Positions 26,156 to 34,595 of a stretch of 35,892 nucleotides of DNA are shown here, one piece after another. The stretch's first letter is position 1. Every line of letters starts with the position of its first letter. The position numbers and the translations under genes are program-made. The stretch comes from Gammaproteobacteria bacterium. Lineage in GTDB: Bacteria > Pseudomonadota > Gammaproteobacteria > UBA11654. The DNA is taken from positions 1 through 35,892 of the forward strand of contig JABHDX010000001.1 of NCBI GenBank assembly GCA_018672815.1, given 5' to 3'. The notes beneath the pieces were generated by a model. The model did not search any database, was not told the origin of the DNA, and worked only from the letters and a program-made list of their open reading frames with translations.

Positions 26156-26919
26156 ATTCTGACCTCTATATTTGTTTGTTGTAAATATTTTTTCAAATCT
26201 AATATGTTGATAATTTTCTTATGAAACACACTTGCAGCAAGAGATCCACTGACATCTGCTTTATTAAAAACATCAACAAAGTCTGACATTTTTCCAGCCC
26301 CGCCAGAAGCAATTAATGGTACCTTGCATATGTTTCTCATTTCCATCAGCTGATCAATGTCATAACCATCTCTTACGCCATCTTGATTCATACAATTAAG
26401 AACAATCTCACCAGCACCTCGATCCTGCACTTCACTAATCCAATTATTGGTGGTTTTATTTGACTCCTTTGATTGGTCAGGATCACCGGTGTATATGTGA
26501 ACTTTATAATTCTTATTAACTGCAAAGCTGTCAATACCAACAACTACACACTGACTGCCAAAACGTTTAGCCAATTGCTCAATTAAGATTGGGTTCTTAA
26601 GAGCGGGTGTATTAATAGATATTTTATCCGCTCCATAATTCAACACTTCTTCGGCATCATTTATGGTTTTAATTCCACCTGCTACGCAGAAAGGTATATT
26701 AATCTCTTTTGCGACAAGGTTAATCCACTTGCGATCAACGGACCTTCTATCTGGACTGGCCGTTATATCATAAAATACAAGTTCATCAGCCCCTTCGTTA
26801 TTATATCTTGATGCAAGATCAACAATATCTCCTACAATTTCATGATTTTTGAATTGTATGCCTTTGACCACTTGACCATTTTTCACATCAAGACATGGAA
26901 TTATTCTTCTTGTAAGAAT
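26152..26919 (-). CDS. hisF: Imidazole glycerol phosphate synthase cyclase subunit (HisF), probable AUU start
   Basis: The cyclase half of IGP synthase; it uses ammonia from HisH to close the imidazole ring. The TIM barrel shows [66 protein letters not shown] and [13 protein letters not shown] at 26886 would remove RIIPCLD, including the catalytic Asp (D11 in known HisF), so it is rejected. The frame opens just after a TAG at 26920-26922 and contains no ATG, GTG or TTG before CLD. ATT at 26917-26919, 6 bases after a strong GGAGGT, is the best start and gives 255 residues. The 5' end overlaps hisA by 19 bases. Confidence 0.93.
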   Translation of the reverse strand: MLTRRIIPCLDVKNGQVVKGIQFKNHEIVGDIVDLASRYNNEGADELVFYDITASPDRRSVDRKWINLVAKEINIPFCVAGGIKTINDAEEVLNYGADKISINTPALKNPILIEQLAKRFGSQCVVVGIDSFAVNKNYKVHIYTGDPDQSKESNKTTNNWISEVQDRGAGEIVLNCMNQDGVRDGYDIDQLMEMRNICKVPLIASGGAGKMSDFVDVFNKADVSGSLAASVFHKKIINILDLKKYLQQTNIEVRI

Positions 26920-27638
26920 CTAAACACCTCCCGATTAGAGATTTTATCCTCTAATAATGCTTTACCAGATACAGAAGCCTGTATACCAATTTCTCTAAGT
27001 TGATATAAATCGTGAATATTAGATACACCCCCTGAACTTATAAATATTGATCCTGGTGATTTTTGAAGACATTGCTTGTACAGGCAAATATTCGGCCCAT
27101 TTAATGTTCCATCTTTACTAATATCCGTCACAAGATATTGATTAAAACCAATTTGATTAAACCTCTCTATTAAGCTCCATAGCGATTTGTTACTCGATTC
27201 TTTCCAACCATGAGTCATCACTATAGGTGTTTTATTTTCAATGATTACATCCAATGCAATAATGATCTTTGATTTTTCATCGTTCTCAATTGATTGACAG
27301 AAACCTTTATAATCATTGATAGCAAAGCTTCCTATAATCAGATTATTAATACCAGTATCCAGCCAACTTCTCATATTCTCACTGCTTCGAATTCCACCAC
27401 CTATTTGTATTTTTAAGCTAGATTGTTCAATAATCTGTTGAATAATTTCACTATTTTTTGAAACACCATCTCTTGTTCCATCCAGATCAATAATATGCAG
27501 ATTCTTAAAGCCCATTGATTCATAATTCTTAACCAACTCAAGTGGTTTAACATCATAAAATGTGACCTTCCCAAAATCCCCCTTAAGCAGTCTGACACAA
27601 CGCCCATCCAATAAATCAATTGCCGGTATAAGTTTCAT
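26901..27638 (-). CDS. hisA: ProFAR isomerase (HisA)
   Basis: A 245-residue TIM-barrel isomerase of histidine synthesis (Amadori rearrangement of ProFAR to PRFAR). Visible are the N-terminal strand [20 protein letters not shown] with catalytic Asp8, [25 protein letters not shown], the second catalytic Asp in [14 protein letters not shown], and ISSGGVSN. Length is standard. The gene starts 7 bases after the hisH stop, and its end contains the hisF ribosome binding site and start. Confidence 0.97.
   Translation of the reverse strand: MKLIPAIDLLDGRCVRLLKGDFGKVTFYDVKPLELVKNYESMGFKNLHIIDLDGTRDGVSKNSEIIQQIIEQSSLKIQIGGGIRSSENMRSWLDTGINNLIIGSFAINDYKGFCQSIENDEKSKIIIALDVIIENKTPIVMTHGWKESSNKSLWSLIERFNQIGFNQYLVTDISKDGTLNGPNICLYKQCLQKSPGSIFISSGGVSNIHDLYQLREIGIQASVSGKALLEDKISNREVFRFLQEE
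26917..26932 (-). promoter_or_regulatory. Strong Shine-Dalgarno and AUU start of hisF
   Basis: On the minus strand GGGAGGTG (26925-26932) lies inside the 3' end of hisA. The GGAGGT core is followed after 6 bases (GTTTAG) by ATT at 26917-26919. The in-frame TAG immediately before ATT rules out any start further upstream. This is one of the strongest ribosome binding sites in the window, as expected if it compensates for a poor start codon. Confidence 0.7.
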
Positions 27639-27645
27639 ATATGTG

Positions 27646-28245
27646 CTATAAATTAATAAAGTTTCTTAAGAGCTTAGAACCCTGATCACTAGATTTTTCA
27701 GGGTGAAACTGCGTTCCATAAAAATTCTCTTTCTGAATAATACTAGTAAATGATTTTTTATATTCTGTGATGCCAATAGAACTATCTGACAAAGGCACAT
27801 AATAACTGTGTACAAAGTAAAAATAGTCTTCGTTTTTTAAATCTTCTGTTAAAGGTGAAGATTTATTAAAATTTACATTATTCCAGCCCATATGTGGTAC
27901 TGGATAATTATCCTTATTTGAGAATGCTTCACATTGACCTTCAATGATTGATAAACATTTCACATTATCTTCCATTGAATAATCTAATAAAAGTTGCATC
28001 CCTAAGCAAATACCAAGAGTCGGTTGTTTTAGATTCTTAATAACTTCAATTAAATTAGATTCTTCTAGTTTATCCATTGCATCATTTGCTGCTCCCACTC
28101 CTGGCAAGATTACATGGCTTGAATCTTCAATATTAGTAATTTGATTCGTCGTAATATAATTTGCTTTAATTCGATCAAGGGCAAAAGTTAATGAAGACAG
28201 GTTTGATCCTCCTGCATCAACTATAGCAATAGTATTCTTTGGCAC
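27646..28245 (-). CDS. hisH: Imidazole glycerol phosphate synthase glutamine amidotransferase subunit (HisH)
   Basis: A 199-residue class I glutaminase that feeds ammonia to HisF. The start IAIVDAGGSNLSSL is typical, the nucleophile Cys lies in LGICLGMQLLL, and the His-Glu of the triad lie in GTQFHPEKS. VILPGVGAAND holds the oxyanion-side glycine-rich loop. Its ATG shares one base with the hisB stop. Confidence 0.97.
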   Translation of the reverse strand: MPKNTIAIVDAGGSNLSSLTFALDRIKANYITTNQITNIEDSSHVILPGVGAANDAMDKLEESNLIEVIKNLKQPTLGICLGMQLLLDYSMEDNVKCLSIIEGQCEAFSNKDNYPVPHMGWNNVNFNKSSPLTEDLKNEDYFYFVHSYYVPLSDSSIGITEYKKSFTSIIQKENFYGTQFHPEKSSDQGSKLLRNFINL

Positions 28246-29321
28246 TATAAGATACCTTTAGTTGAAGGTAAATCTGTTCCCGAGACTTTCACAGCTTGGC
28301 CTAATGCTCTTCCAAATACTTTAAAGCATGCTTCAATCATATGATGATTATCGTCACCTTTAACAGCTAAATGTATAGTGGCCCCAAGAGACTGACTCAA
28401 TGAACGAAAAAAGTGAGCAACTAGTTCAGTTGGTAGTCCGCCCACTTTCTCTCTATCAAAACCCCCTTCGAAAACAAAATAGGGTCTATCCGAAAGATCA
28501 ATGGCAACCGATGCTAATGACTCATCCATTGGTAATGTAAAACCATATCGATTGACGCCATACTTATTACCTAATGACTCTTTAATCGTTTGACCTAATG
28601 TTATAGCAACATCTTCAACAGTATGATGTTCATCAACCTCTATATCACCATCGCAATCTATAATCATGGATATATTTGAATGTTTTGCCAGTTGTTCCAA
28701 CATATGATCAAAAAAATCGATCCCAGTATTAATCAAAATAGGTTTAGATTGCTCCAAATTCACAGTCGTTTTAATTTTTGTTTCCTTGGTTTCACGAAGG
28801 ACAGAAGATCTACGATCAATGTTAAGTATTTTTGTTGTTATATCAGTCCATTGATTATCTCTATAGGGATCTATTTGAATGCCTTCTATATCTAAATTTT
28901 TAGCAAATTGCATGTCGGTGTCCCGATCACCAATCACATAAGATCTTTCTTTATCAATATTTGTGTTTACGAGAAGTTTAGTCACCATTCCTGTGAGGGG
29001 TTTTCTGCAATCACAACCATCTGTTTCAAAATGAGGACAGATCAATATATCATCAAAAAATACTCCTTGAGAATTAAGAATATTTTCAATAAATTTTTGA
29101 CTCTCTATAAAGCTTTCTTGAGGAAAAGAATTGGTTCCAAGTCCGTCTTGATTTGAAACCATAACTAAGGAGTAGCCATTTTTACTCAACTGACTAAGTG
29201 CTGAAATAACATCAGGTACAAACTTAATTTTTTCCAATGCATCTACCTGGTAATCGCTCGGTTCAAAAATAATTGTTCCATCTCTATCTACAAAGATTAT
29301 TTTTTTATAATTAGTATTCAT
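28245..29321 (-). CDS. hisB: Bifunctional histidinol-phosphatase / imidazoleglycerol-phosphate dehydratase (HisB)
   Basis: A 358-residue fusion. The N-terminal HAD phosphatase (about 1-165) has the catalytic FVDRDGT (Asp12, Asp14), a CPHFETDGCDCRKP zinc loop and VIGDRDTDM. The C-terminal IGPD domain has DFFDHMLEQLAKHS, DEHHTVEDVAITLG, HFFRSLSQS and DNHHMIEACFKVFGRAL, the manganese-binding histidines. The fusion is characteristic of enterobacteria and some other gammaproteobacteria. Its start overlaps hisC by 4 bases. It carries steps 6 and 8 of histidine synthesis. Confidence 0.97.
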   Translation of the reverse strand: MNTNYKKIIFVDRDGTIIFEPSDYQVDALEKIKFVPDVISALSQLSKNGYSLVMVSNQDGLGTNSFPQESFIESQKFIENILNSQGVFFDDILICPHFETDGCDCRKPLTGMVTKLLVNTNIDKERSYVIGDRDTDMQFAKNLDIEGIQIDPYRDNQWTDITTKILNIDRRSSVLRETKETKIKTTVNLEQSKPILINTGIDFFDHMLEQLAKHSNISMIIDCDGDIEVDEHHTVEDVAITLGQTIKESLGNKYGVNRYGFTLPMDESLASVAIDLSDRPYFVFEGGFDREKVGGLPTELVAHFFRSLSQSLGATIHLAVKGDDNHHMIEACFKVFGRALGQAVKVSGTDLPSTKGIL

Positions 29322-30382
29322 AATGTTTTAATACCTTCTATTAACAAGTCATTTTGTTTTCTCATACCAACAGTAATTCTGACACAATTATGGAGACTAG
29401 GCTGATAGCTAACGTTTCTTAAAAGAAGGCCATACTCTTTAGCTTTTTCACAGAATAAATCAGAATTTTCAACTTGCACTAGAATAAAATTAGCACTGGA
29501 TTTATAAATTTTCTTGATGCAATCAATTTCAGTGAAGGCAGTCTCTAAATACATCCTCTCTTTTATTACTTCTTTTATATTTAGTTTAGAGGTTTCAATT
29601 CCATCTTCTGTTAATGCCTCTAGAATGCTTCTCTCTGCTGGCTTAGAGAATGAATAAGGGGGAAGAACTCTCATTACATAATCACATATTTCTGACGAAG
29701 CAAGCAATGCTCCACATCTAGAGCCTGCCAACCCAAAGGCTTTTGAAAGAGTTCTTAACACTACTACATTAGGATAGGTTGCTAATATTTCTTTAGTGAA
29801 ATCCTCATTTGCAAATTCAATATAAGCTAGATCCAATACCAATAATCCAAAATTTTTGGTCATATCGCAGACTTTGAATATCATATCCTTAGTGAATATA
29901 TGGCCAGTTGGATTGGATGGAGATGGTAAAAATATTAACTTACTTTGAGTGCAAACCTCCTTATCCAATAGTGTAAAATCAATCTCATAATTACTGGTTT
30001 CTAATAATGGTATTGATTTTATAGAAACGCCTTGTATCGCTGCATAGAATTGATACATTTCAAATGTTGGTGGAAAAATGATAATTTCATCCACATTTGG
30101 TTGACAGAAAACCCTAAGCAAGACATCAATTGCCTCAGTACTGCCTCTAGTAATAACGCAATTTTCTTCTCCTATATCAAGATACTGTGAAACTCTTTGT
30201 CTTATCTTCACAGGCACAGCGTCCGGATAAAGATTAAGTCCATCTTTTTTAGCTTGTTCAGTTACACAATAAGGACTTTCATTAGCATTCATTCTAGTCG
30301 CATTAAGTACTTTCTTGGCTGGCACATAAGGTTTTAAATTAAGCACCTCAGGCCTGATCAGTTTTTTTATTTCTTTACTCAT
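29318..30382 (-). CDS. hisC: Histidinol-phosphate aminotransferase (HisC)
   Basis: A fold-type I PLP aminotransferase converting imidazole acetol phosphate to histidinol phosphate. It shows LNATRMNANESPY near the N-terminus, ITRGSTEAIDVLLR, LPSPSNPTGH, VLDLAYIEF, and LRTLSKAFGLAGSRCG with the Schiff-base Lys. ATG at 30382 (MSKEIKKL, 354 residues) is preferred; it overlaps the hisD stop by 8 bases. A GTG two codons upstream (30388) is possible. Confidence 0.96.
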   Translation of the reverse strand: MSKEIKKLIRPEVLNLKPYVPAKKVLNATRMNANESPYCVTEQAKKDGLNLYPDAVPVKIRQRVSQYLDIGEENCVITRGSTEAIDVLLRVFCQPNVDEIIIFPPTFEMYQFYAAIQGVSIKSIPLLETSNYEIDFTLLDKEVCTQSKLIFLPSPSNPTGHIFTKDMIFKVCDMTKNFGLLVLDLAYIEFANEDFTKEILATYPNVVVLRTLSKAFGLAGSRCGALLASSEICDYVMRVLPPYSFSKPAERSILEALTEDGIETSKLNIKEVIKERMYLETAFTEIDCIKKIYKSSANFILVQVENSDLFCEKAKEYGLLLRNVSYQPSLHNCVRITVGMRKQNDLLIEGIKTL

Positions 30383-31682
30383 AATCACTTAGTCTTACTT
30401 CTACTGCTTTTGCATGTGCCTCAAGACCTTCTACTCTAGCCAATAGGCTGATAGTCTCGGAGAGTTGTTTTAATCCGGATTTGGTTAGTTCTTGGATGGA
30501 TACTGATTTTGTAAAGCTTTCAACCGAGACTCCACTTAAAGATTTTGCATAACCCGCTGTTGGAAGAACATGATTTGTACCACTGCAATAATCACCCGCA
30601 GATTCAGGGCTCCAATAACCCAAAAATATTGATCCAGCAGACTCAATAGAATCTAGGTATAACCTTGGATTTTCTAATGAGACGATAAGATGTTCTGGTG
30701 CATAATTATTCGATATATCTATGGCAGTTTCTATATCTTGGACCCAAATAGATTTGCTATTTAATAAAGCATCTTGAGCAACATCTCTTGTTTCTAAGGT
30801 TTTCATAATCCGATTAATGCTTTGTTGGACATTTTCTAAAAAATCCCTGTCTGGTGATATATGGATTACTTGCGAATCAGGTCCATGCTCAGCTTGAGAT
30901 AATAAATCATAGGCAACATAATCAGGTTCTGTATTACCATCTGATATTACCAAAACTTCAGTTGGGCCTGCAGGCATATCAATTGCTATTTCAGATGTTG
31001 AAGCAAGAATTGTCTTTGCCATTGTCACAAAACTATTTCCTGGTCCAAATACTTTATCAACTTTATTAACTGAATCTGTTCCATATGCTAATGCAGCAAT
31101 TGCTTGTGCGCCGCCAATTTTAAACATTTCAGTTATTCCACAAAATGAAGCAGCGGTGACAATACTATCATCAATTAAACCATCTTTATTTGGAGGCGAA
31201 CACAAAATCCGATTCTTAGTCCCAGCTAATCTTGAAGGAACTCCCAGCATGATAGCGGTCGAAGGCAAAGGATTTCTTCCAGCAGGAATATATAAACCAA
31301 CATTATTAATAGGTTTAATTATTTTTTCACAAAAAACTCCTGGCTTAACTTCTACTTTTGAAGAAGAAGAGGGCATTGTATTTTCATGAAATATAGTTAT
31401 ATTCTCAATAGCTCTATGGAGCTCATCCTTTACTTGATTTGAAGTTCTTTGAATTGCATTTTTGATTTCACTATCAGTCATTTTTAAATCATTGATACTG
31501 ACATCATCATATTCCAGAGTCAGTTGCTTTATAGCTAAATCGCCAGATTCTTTTACTTTTTCTAAAATAACTTCTACTGTAGTTCTAATTTCATCATCTA
31601 TTAACACATTAGGTCTAGCAATCAGTTTCTTTCTTTCTGATTTGTCCAGTTGATCCCAATTAATTATTTCTTGAATACTCAT
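30375..31682 (-). CDS. hisD: Histidinol dehydrogenase (HisD)
   Basis: A 435-residue zinc enzyme making histidine from histidinol in two NAD-linked oxidations. It shows PINNVGLYIPAGRNPLPSTA, IGGAQAIAALAYGT, VFGPGNSFVTMAK, DMPAGPTEVLVI, LSQAEHGPDSQV with a zinc-site Gln/His, and the C-terminal zinc-site region PTAGYAKSLSGVSVESFTK. Length is normal. It starts 3 bases after the hisG stop and ends overlapping hisC. Confidence 0.97.
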   Translation of the reverse strand: MSIQEIINWDQLDKSERKKLIARPNVLIDDEIRTTVEVILEKVKESGDLAIKQLTLEYDDVSINDLKMTDSEIKNAIQRTSNQVKDELHRAIENITIFHENTMPSSSSKVEVKPGVFCEKIIKPINNVGLYIPAGRNPLPSTAIMLGVPSRLAGTKNRILCSPPNKDGLIDDSIVTAASFCGITEMFKIGGAQAIAALAYGTDSVNKVDKVFGPGNSFVTMAKTILASTSEIAIDMPAGPTEVLVISDGNTEPDYVAYDLLSQAEHGPDSQVIHISPDRDFLENVQQSINRIMKTLETRDVAQDALLNSKSIWVQDIETAIDISNNYAPEHLIVSLENPRLYLDSIESAGSIFLGYWSPESAGDYCSGTNHVLPTAGYAKSLSGVSVESFTKSVSIQELTKSGLKQLSETISLLARVEGLEAHAKAVEVRLSDYE

Positions 31683-31685
31683 AAT

Positions 31686-32585
31686 CTACATTAGCATTTT
31701 TTCAACGGGCACAACTAAGATGGATGAAGCACCCTTGGTTTTAAGATCCTCGAGCGTCTCCCAAAAAATATTTTCTTTGCAAACTACATGCAAAGCAACT
31801 GTTTCAGTTGTACCTTCAAGTGGAATAATGGTTGGTGATTCTGTGCCAGGTAATAAGTCAGTTATTGAATCAATGGATGCTCTAGGTGCATGCATCATGA
31901 TGTATTTACTCTCTTTAACTTGGAGTACTCCTTGTATGCGCTCTATGAGTTTATTAACCCAGTTGCTTTGAATACTATCAGTTGATTGCATCGATCTTAT
32001 AACTACAGCGGTACTTTCCAATATCATCTGACCTTCAGTTAGATTATGTGATTTAAGCGTCTGTCCTGAGGATACCAGATCACATATAAGATCTGCTTTA
32101 CCTAGGCTTGGTGCTAATTCTACTGCACCTGAGAATTGAGTGACATCTATGTTTAGCCCATTTTTTAAAATATAGTCTTTGACTATATTAGGGTAGCTTG
32201 TGGCTACAGTTTTACCCTCTAGCTTTTCTAAATCTTGATAATTTGAATTATCTGGATAAGCAAAAGACAGCTTGCATTGTCCATAATCTAAATTAGAAAC
32301 TATTTTAAATTTTGAAGATCCTTTTTTTGAGTTTTCAATTTCTATTTTTTTCTCAAGTGCCTCATTCAATCCTACGATACCTAGTGTACATAAGTTATCT
32401 TGAACTAAACCTGGTATATCATCGTCTCTAACAAACATGAGATCAAATGGCATATTCTCCCCATAACCAATAAGTTGATTTTTAGTATGACTGATAACTA
32501 GCCCACATTTGTTTAACAAGTTAATCGTATGTTCTGTCAGTCTTCCAGATTTCTGTATTGCAATTTTTATTCTATTGTTATCCAT
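31686..32585 (-). CDS. hisG: ATP phosphoribosyltransferase, long form (HisG)
   Basis: A 299-residue first enzyme of histidine synthesis, condensing ATP and PRPP. The N-terminal two-lobe catalytic part shows RIKIAIQKSGRL, MFVRDDDIPGLVQD, KTVATSYPNIVKDY, SGAVELAPSLGKADLICDLVSSGQTLKSHNL. The C-terminal ACT-like regulatory domain (about 225-299) marks the hexameric, histidine-inhibited long form, so no HisZ is needed. The start overlaps the upstream regulator gene by 8 bases. Confidence 0.97.
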   Translation of the reverse strand: MDNNRIKIAIQKSGRLTEHTINLLNKCGLVISHTKNQLIGYGENMPFDLMFVRDDDIPGLVQDNLCTLGIVGLNEALEKKIEIENSKKGSSKFKIVSNLDYGQCKLSFAYPDNSNYQDLEKLEGKTVATSYPNIVKDYILKNGLNIDVTQFSGAVELAPSLGKADLICDLVSSGQTLKSHNLTEGQMILESTAVVIRSMQSTDSIQSNWVNKLIERIQGVLQVKESKYIMMHAPRASIDSITDLLPGTESPTIIPLEGTTETVALHVVCKENIFWETLEDLKTKGASSILVVPVEKMLM

Positions 32586-32889
32586 TGTTTTGTACTCGAT
32601 TTAGAGCTATTTCATAACCACCCGAACCATCCAATAAACATCGCGCAACTCTTCCAATTGTAGTCACGCTGACACCAGTATAGGAATTAACTTCACGATA
32701 GGTATAACCCTTATTAAGTAGCTCAGCTACTGACCAGCGGTCTTTGATTGATTGTAATTCTGCAGGAGTAAAAATATCATAGAAAAATGAACGACATTCA
32801 TCACTATTCTCTAATGATTGGACTGCTTTGAAAAACCTTTCTTCAGTTTTTTTCTCTTCTTTGTTTGTTAATACTCTTTCTATTTTCAT
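32578..32889 (-). CDS. TrpR/YerC-family repressor, probable regulator of the his operon
   Basis: A 103-residue all-helical protein of the TrpR superfamily, YerC/YecD branch. The DNA-binding part reads FFYDIFTPAELQSIKDRWSVAELLNKGYTYREVNSYTGVSVTTIGRVARCL, with the helix-turn-helix at about 60-85. It is the first gene of the his operon and overlaps hisG by 8 bases, so it is almost surely co-expressed with it. From memory, Gram-positive members of this family have been predicted to be histidine-responsive repressors (HisR). Location plus the palindrome over the promoter supports autoregulated histidine control here; the effector is inferred, not seen. Confidence 0.85.
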   Translation of the reverse strand: MKIERVLTNKEEKKTEERFFKAVQSLENSDECRSFFYDIFTPAELQSIKDRWSVAELLNKGYTYREVNSYTGVSVTTIGRVARCLLDGSGGYEIALNRVQNNG

Positions 32890-32909
32890 TATATATGTAC
32901 CATTGTATT

Positions 32910-32925
32910 AATGTAGTAGTACATT
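32910..32925. promoter_or_regulatory. Palindromic operator candidate for the his operon
   Basis: AATGTA and TACATT are perfect inverted arms separated by 4 bases (GTAG). The element overlaps the -10 box of the minus-strand promoter and the expected start site, a position where a bound repressor would block RNA polymerase. A further ATGTAC half-site-like element lies at 32895-32900. Binding by the adjacent TrpR/YerC-family protein is inferred. Confidence 0.5.
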
Positions 32926-32950
32926 ATATCCATTAAAAACAGTTTTTCAA
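32923..32950 (-). promoter_or_regulatory. Promoter of the his operon
   Basis: On the minus strand TTGAAA (32945-32950) is followed after 16 bases by a perfect TATAAT (32923-32928). The predicted start site leaves a leader of about 30 bases before the regulator ATG at 32889. The leader is far too short for a his-peptide attenuator. The promoter sits about 20 bases downstream of the leuB stop, so read-through from leu is also possible. Confidence 0.65.
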
Positions 32951-32969
32951 GTAAATAGTAGGGGATTAC

Positions 32970-34025
32970 TCAAGAAATATTAGCAACAATAGCTGAGCCC
33001 ATTGTCACTGTATCAACTACATTCGTATTGCTTAAATCAGCAGTAAATACTCCCTGATTCAATGTTTCATTAACAGCTGCTTCTATAGCTGAAGCTTCTT
33101 TACTGAGTTTTAATGAATGCCTTAACATTAATGCCAAAGACAAGATCATTCCACAGGGGTTTGCAATTCCCTGGTTTTGTATATCTGGTGCTGAACCATG
33201 AATAGGTTCATAAACTCCAAATCTATCATTACCCAGTGAAGCAGAAGGTATCATTCCAATGGATCCAGTAAGCATCGATGCTTCATCTGTCAAAATATCA
33301 CCAAATAAATTATCAGCAAGAATTACATCAAAATCAGAAGGTCTGGAAAGAAGATGCATTGTCGCAGCATCGACTAAGATATGCTCCAATTCAATATCTG
33401 CATATTGTGTTTCCATTAATTCACTGACAACACTTCTCCATAGTTGTGATGTTGCCATAACATTTGCCTTATCGACCGATGTTATTTTATTATTTCTTGA
33501 GGATGCAAGTTCAACAGCAACCTCAGTTATTCTAATTATTTCTTCTTTAGAATATTGACAAACATCCTTTGCATCATTTGCATTTCTTTCTTTCTCTCCA
33601 AAATAGATACCGCCAATTAATTCTCGAACAAAAACAATATCCACATTCTCTAAATACTCATTTTTTATCGGTGAATTATCTATTAATTGGGGATAGGTTT
33701 TTATATGCCTAATATTGGCAAATACGCCAAGATCTGATCGCATATCGAGTAACCCTTTTTCTGGTCTTGTGTCTGATTTTGGATCACTCCATTTAGGTCC
33801 GCCAACAGCGCCCAGTAAAACAGCATCTGATTCTTTGCATAACACTCTGGTTTCATCGGGGTAGGGTGTTCCTGTTTCATCTATTGCAATTCCGCCGAAT
33901 AGAGCTTCATTTACTTTTATCTTATGGTTGTATTTTTCCTCTATAGCACTTAAGACTTTAAGTGCTTCTTGACAAATCTCTGGACCGATTCCATCTCCCG
34001 ATAAGAGTGTTATATTTGCTTTCAT
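32970..34025 (-). CDS. leuB: 3-isopropylmalate dehydrogenase
   Basis: A 351-residue NAD-linked beta-decarboxylating dehydrogenase, third enzyme of leucine synthesis. It shows ITLLSGDGIGPEICQEALKVL, AVLLGAVGGPKW, the substrate arginines in LRSDLGVFAN-like LDMRSDLGVFANIR, FVRELIGGIYFG, the Lys in SVDKANVMATSQLWR, and NLFGDILTDEASMLTGSIGMIPSASLG with metal-binding Asp residues. Length is standard. The ATG overlaps the leuD stop by 4 bases. Confidence 0.97.
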   Translation of the reverse strand: MKANITLLSGDGIGPEICQEALKVLSAIEEKYNHKIKVNEALFGGIAIDETGTPYPDETRVLCKESDAVLLGAVGGPKWSDPKSDTRPEKGLLDMRSDLGVFANIRHIKTYPQLIDNSPIKNEYLENVDIVFVRELIGGIYFGEKERNANDAKDVCQYSKEEIIRITEVAVELASSRNNKITSVDKANVMATSQLWRSVVSELMETQYADIELEHILVDAATMHLLSRPSDFDVILADNLFGDILTDEASMLTGSIGMIPSASLGNDRFGVYEPIHGSAPDIQNQGIANPCGMILSLALMLRHSLKLSKEASAIEAAVNETLNQGVFTADLSNTNVVDTVTMGSAIVANIS

Positions 34026-34594
34026 AAACTTCCCTCATATTTGGTTATATCATCCTCATGATTCAATATAAAACTCAATTGATCCAAGCCATTAATTAAA
34101 CAGTATTTTGAGAAAGATTCGATTTCAAATACATGATTATCACCATTGTCAAATTCTACTCTAGTATTCTCAAGATCTATCGTGATATTTATTCCAGGAT
34201 TAACCAATAGCCAATCATGAGTATTTTTAGGTAAAACGATTGGTAATAATCCATTTTTCAATGAATTATTTTTAAAGATATCAGCAAAAGAAGTGCTGAT
34301 GACAGCTTTAAAACCATAATCGACCAAAGCCCATGGAGCATGCTCTCTTGAAGATCCACAGCCAAAGTTATTCCCTGCAACTAGCACCTCACAATCATTT
34401 GACTCTTCTTTATTGAGAATAAAATCATGATTGATATTTCCAGAACTATCAAAGCGCCAATCAGCAAATAAACACTCACCTATACCTTCTTTAGATGGAA
34501 GTGTTAGAAATCTCGCAGGAATAATTTGATCTGTATCAATATCCTCATTAGGTAAATTAACCGTTCTGGCTGTAAATTTCTTTATCTTTTCCAA
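34022..34594 (-). CDS. leuD: 3-isopropylmalate dehydratase small subunit
   Basis: A 190-residue swivel-domain subunit that completes the isopropylmalate isomerase active site with LeuC. It shows NEDIDTDQIIPARFLT, the signature GNNFGCGSSREHAPWAL and FADIFKNNSLKNGLLPI. Length is close to the E. coli protein (201). It lies 1 base after the leuC stop. Confidence 0.97.
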   Translation of the reverse strand: MEKIKKFTARTVNLPNEDIDTDQIIPARFLTLPSKEGIGECLFADWRFDSSGNINHDFILNKEESNDCEVLVAGNNFGCGSSREHAPWALVDYGFKAVISTSFADIFKNNSLKNGLLPIVLPKNTHDWLLVNPGINITIDLENTRVEFDNGDNHVFEIESFSKYCLINGLDQLSFILNHEDDITKYEGSL

Positions 34595-34595
34595 T

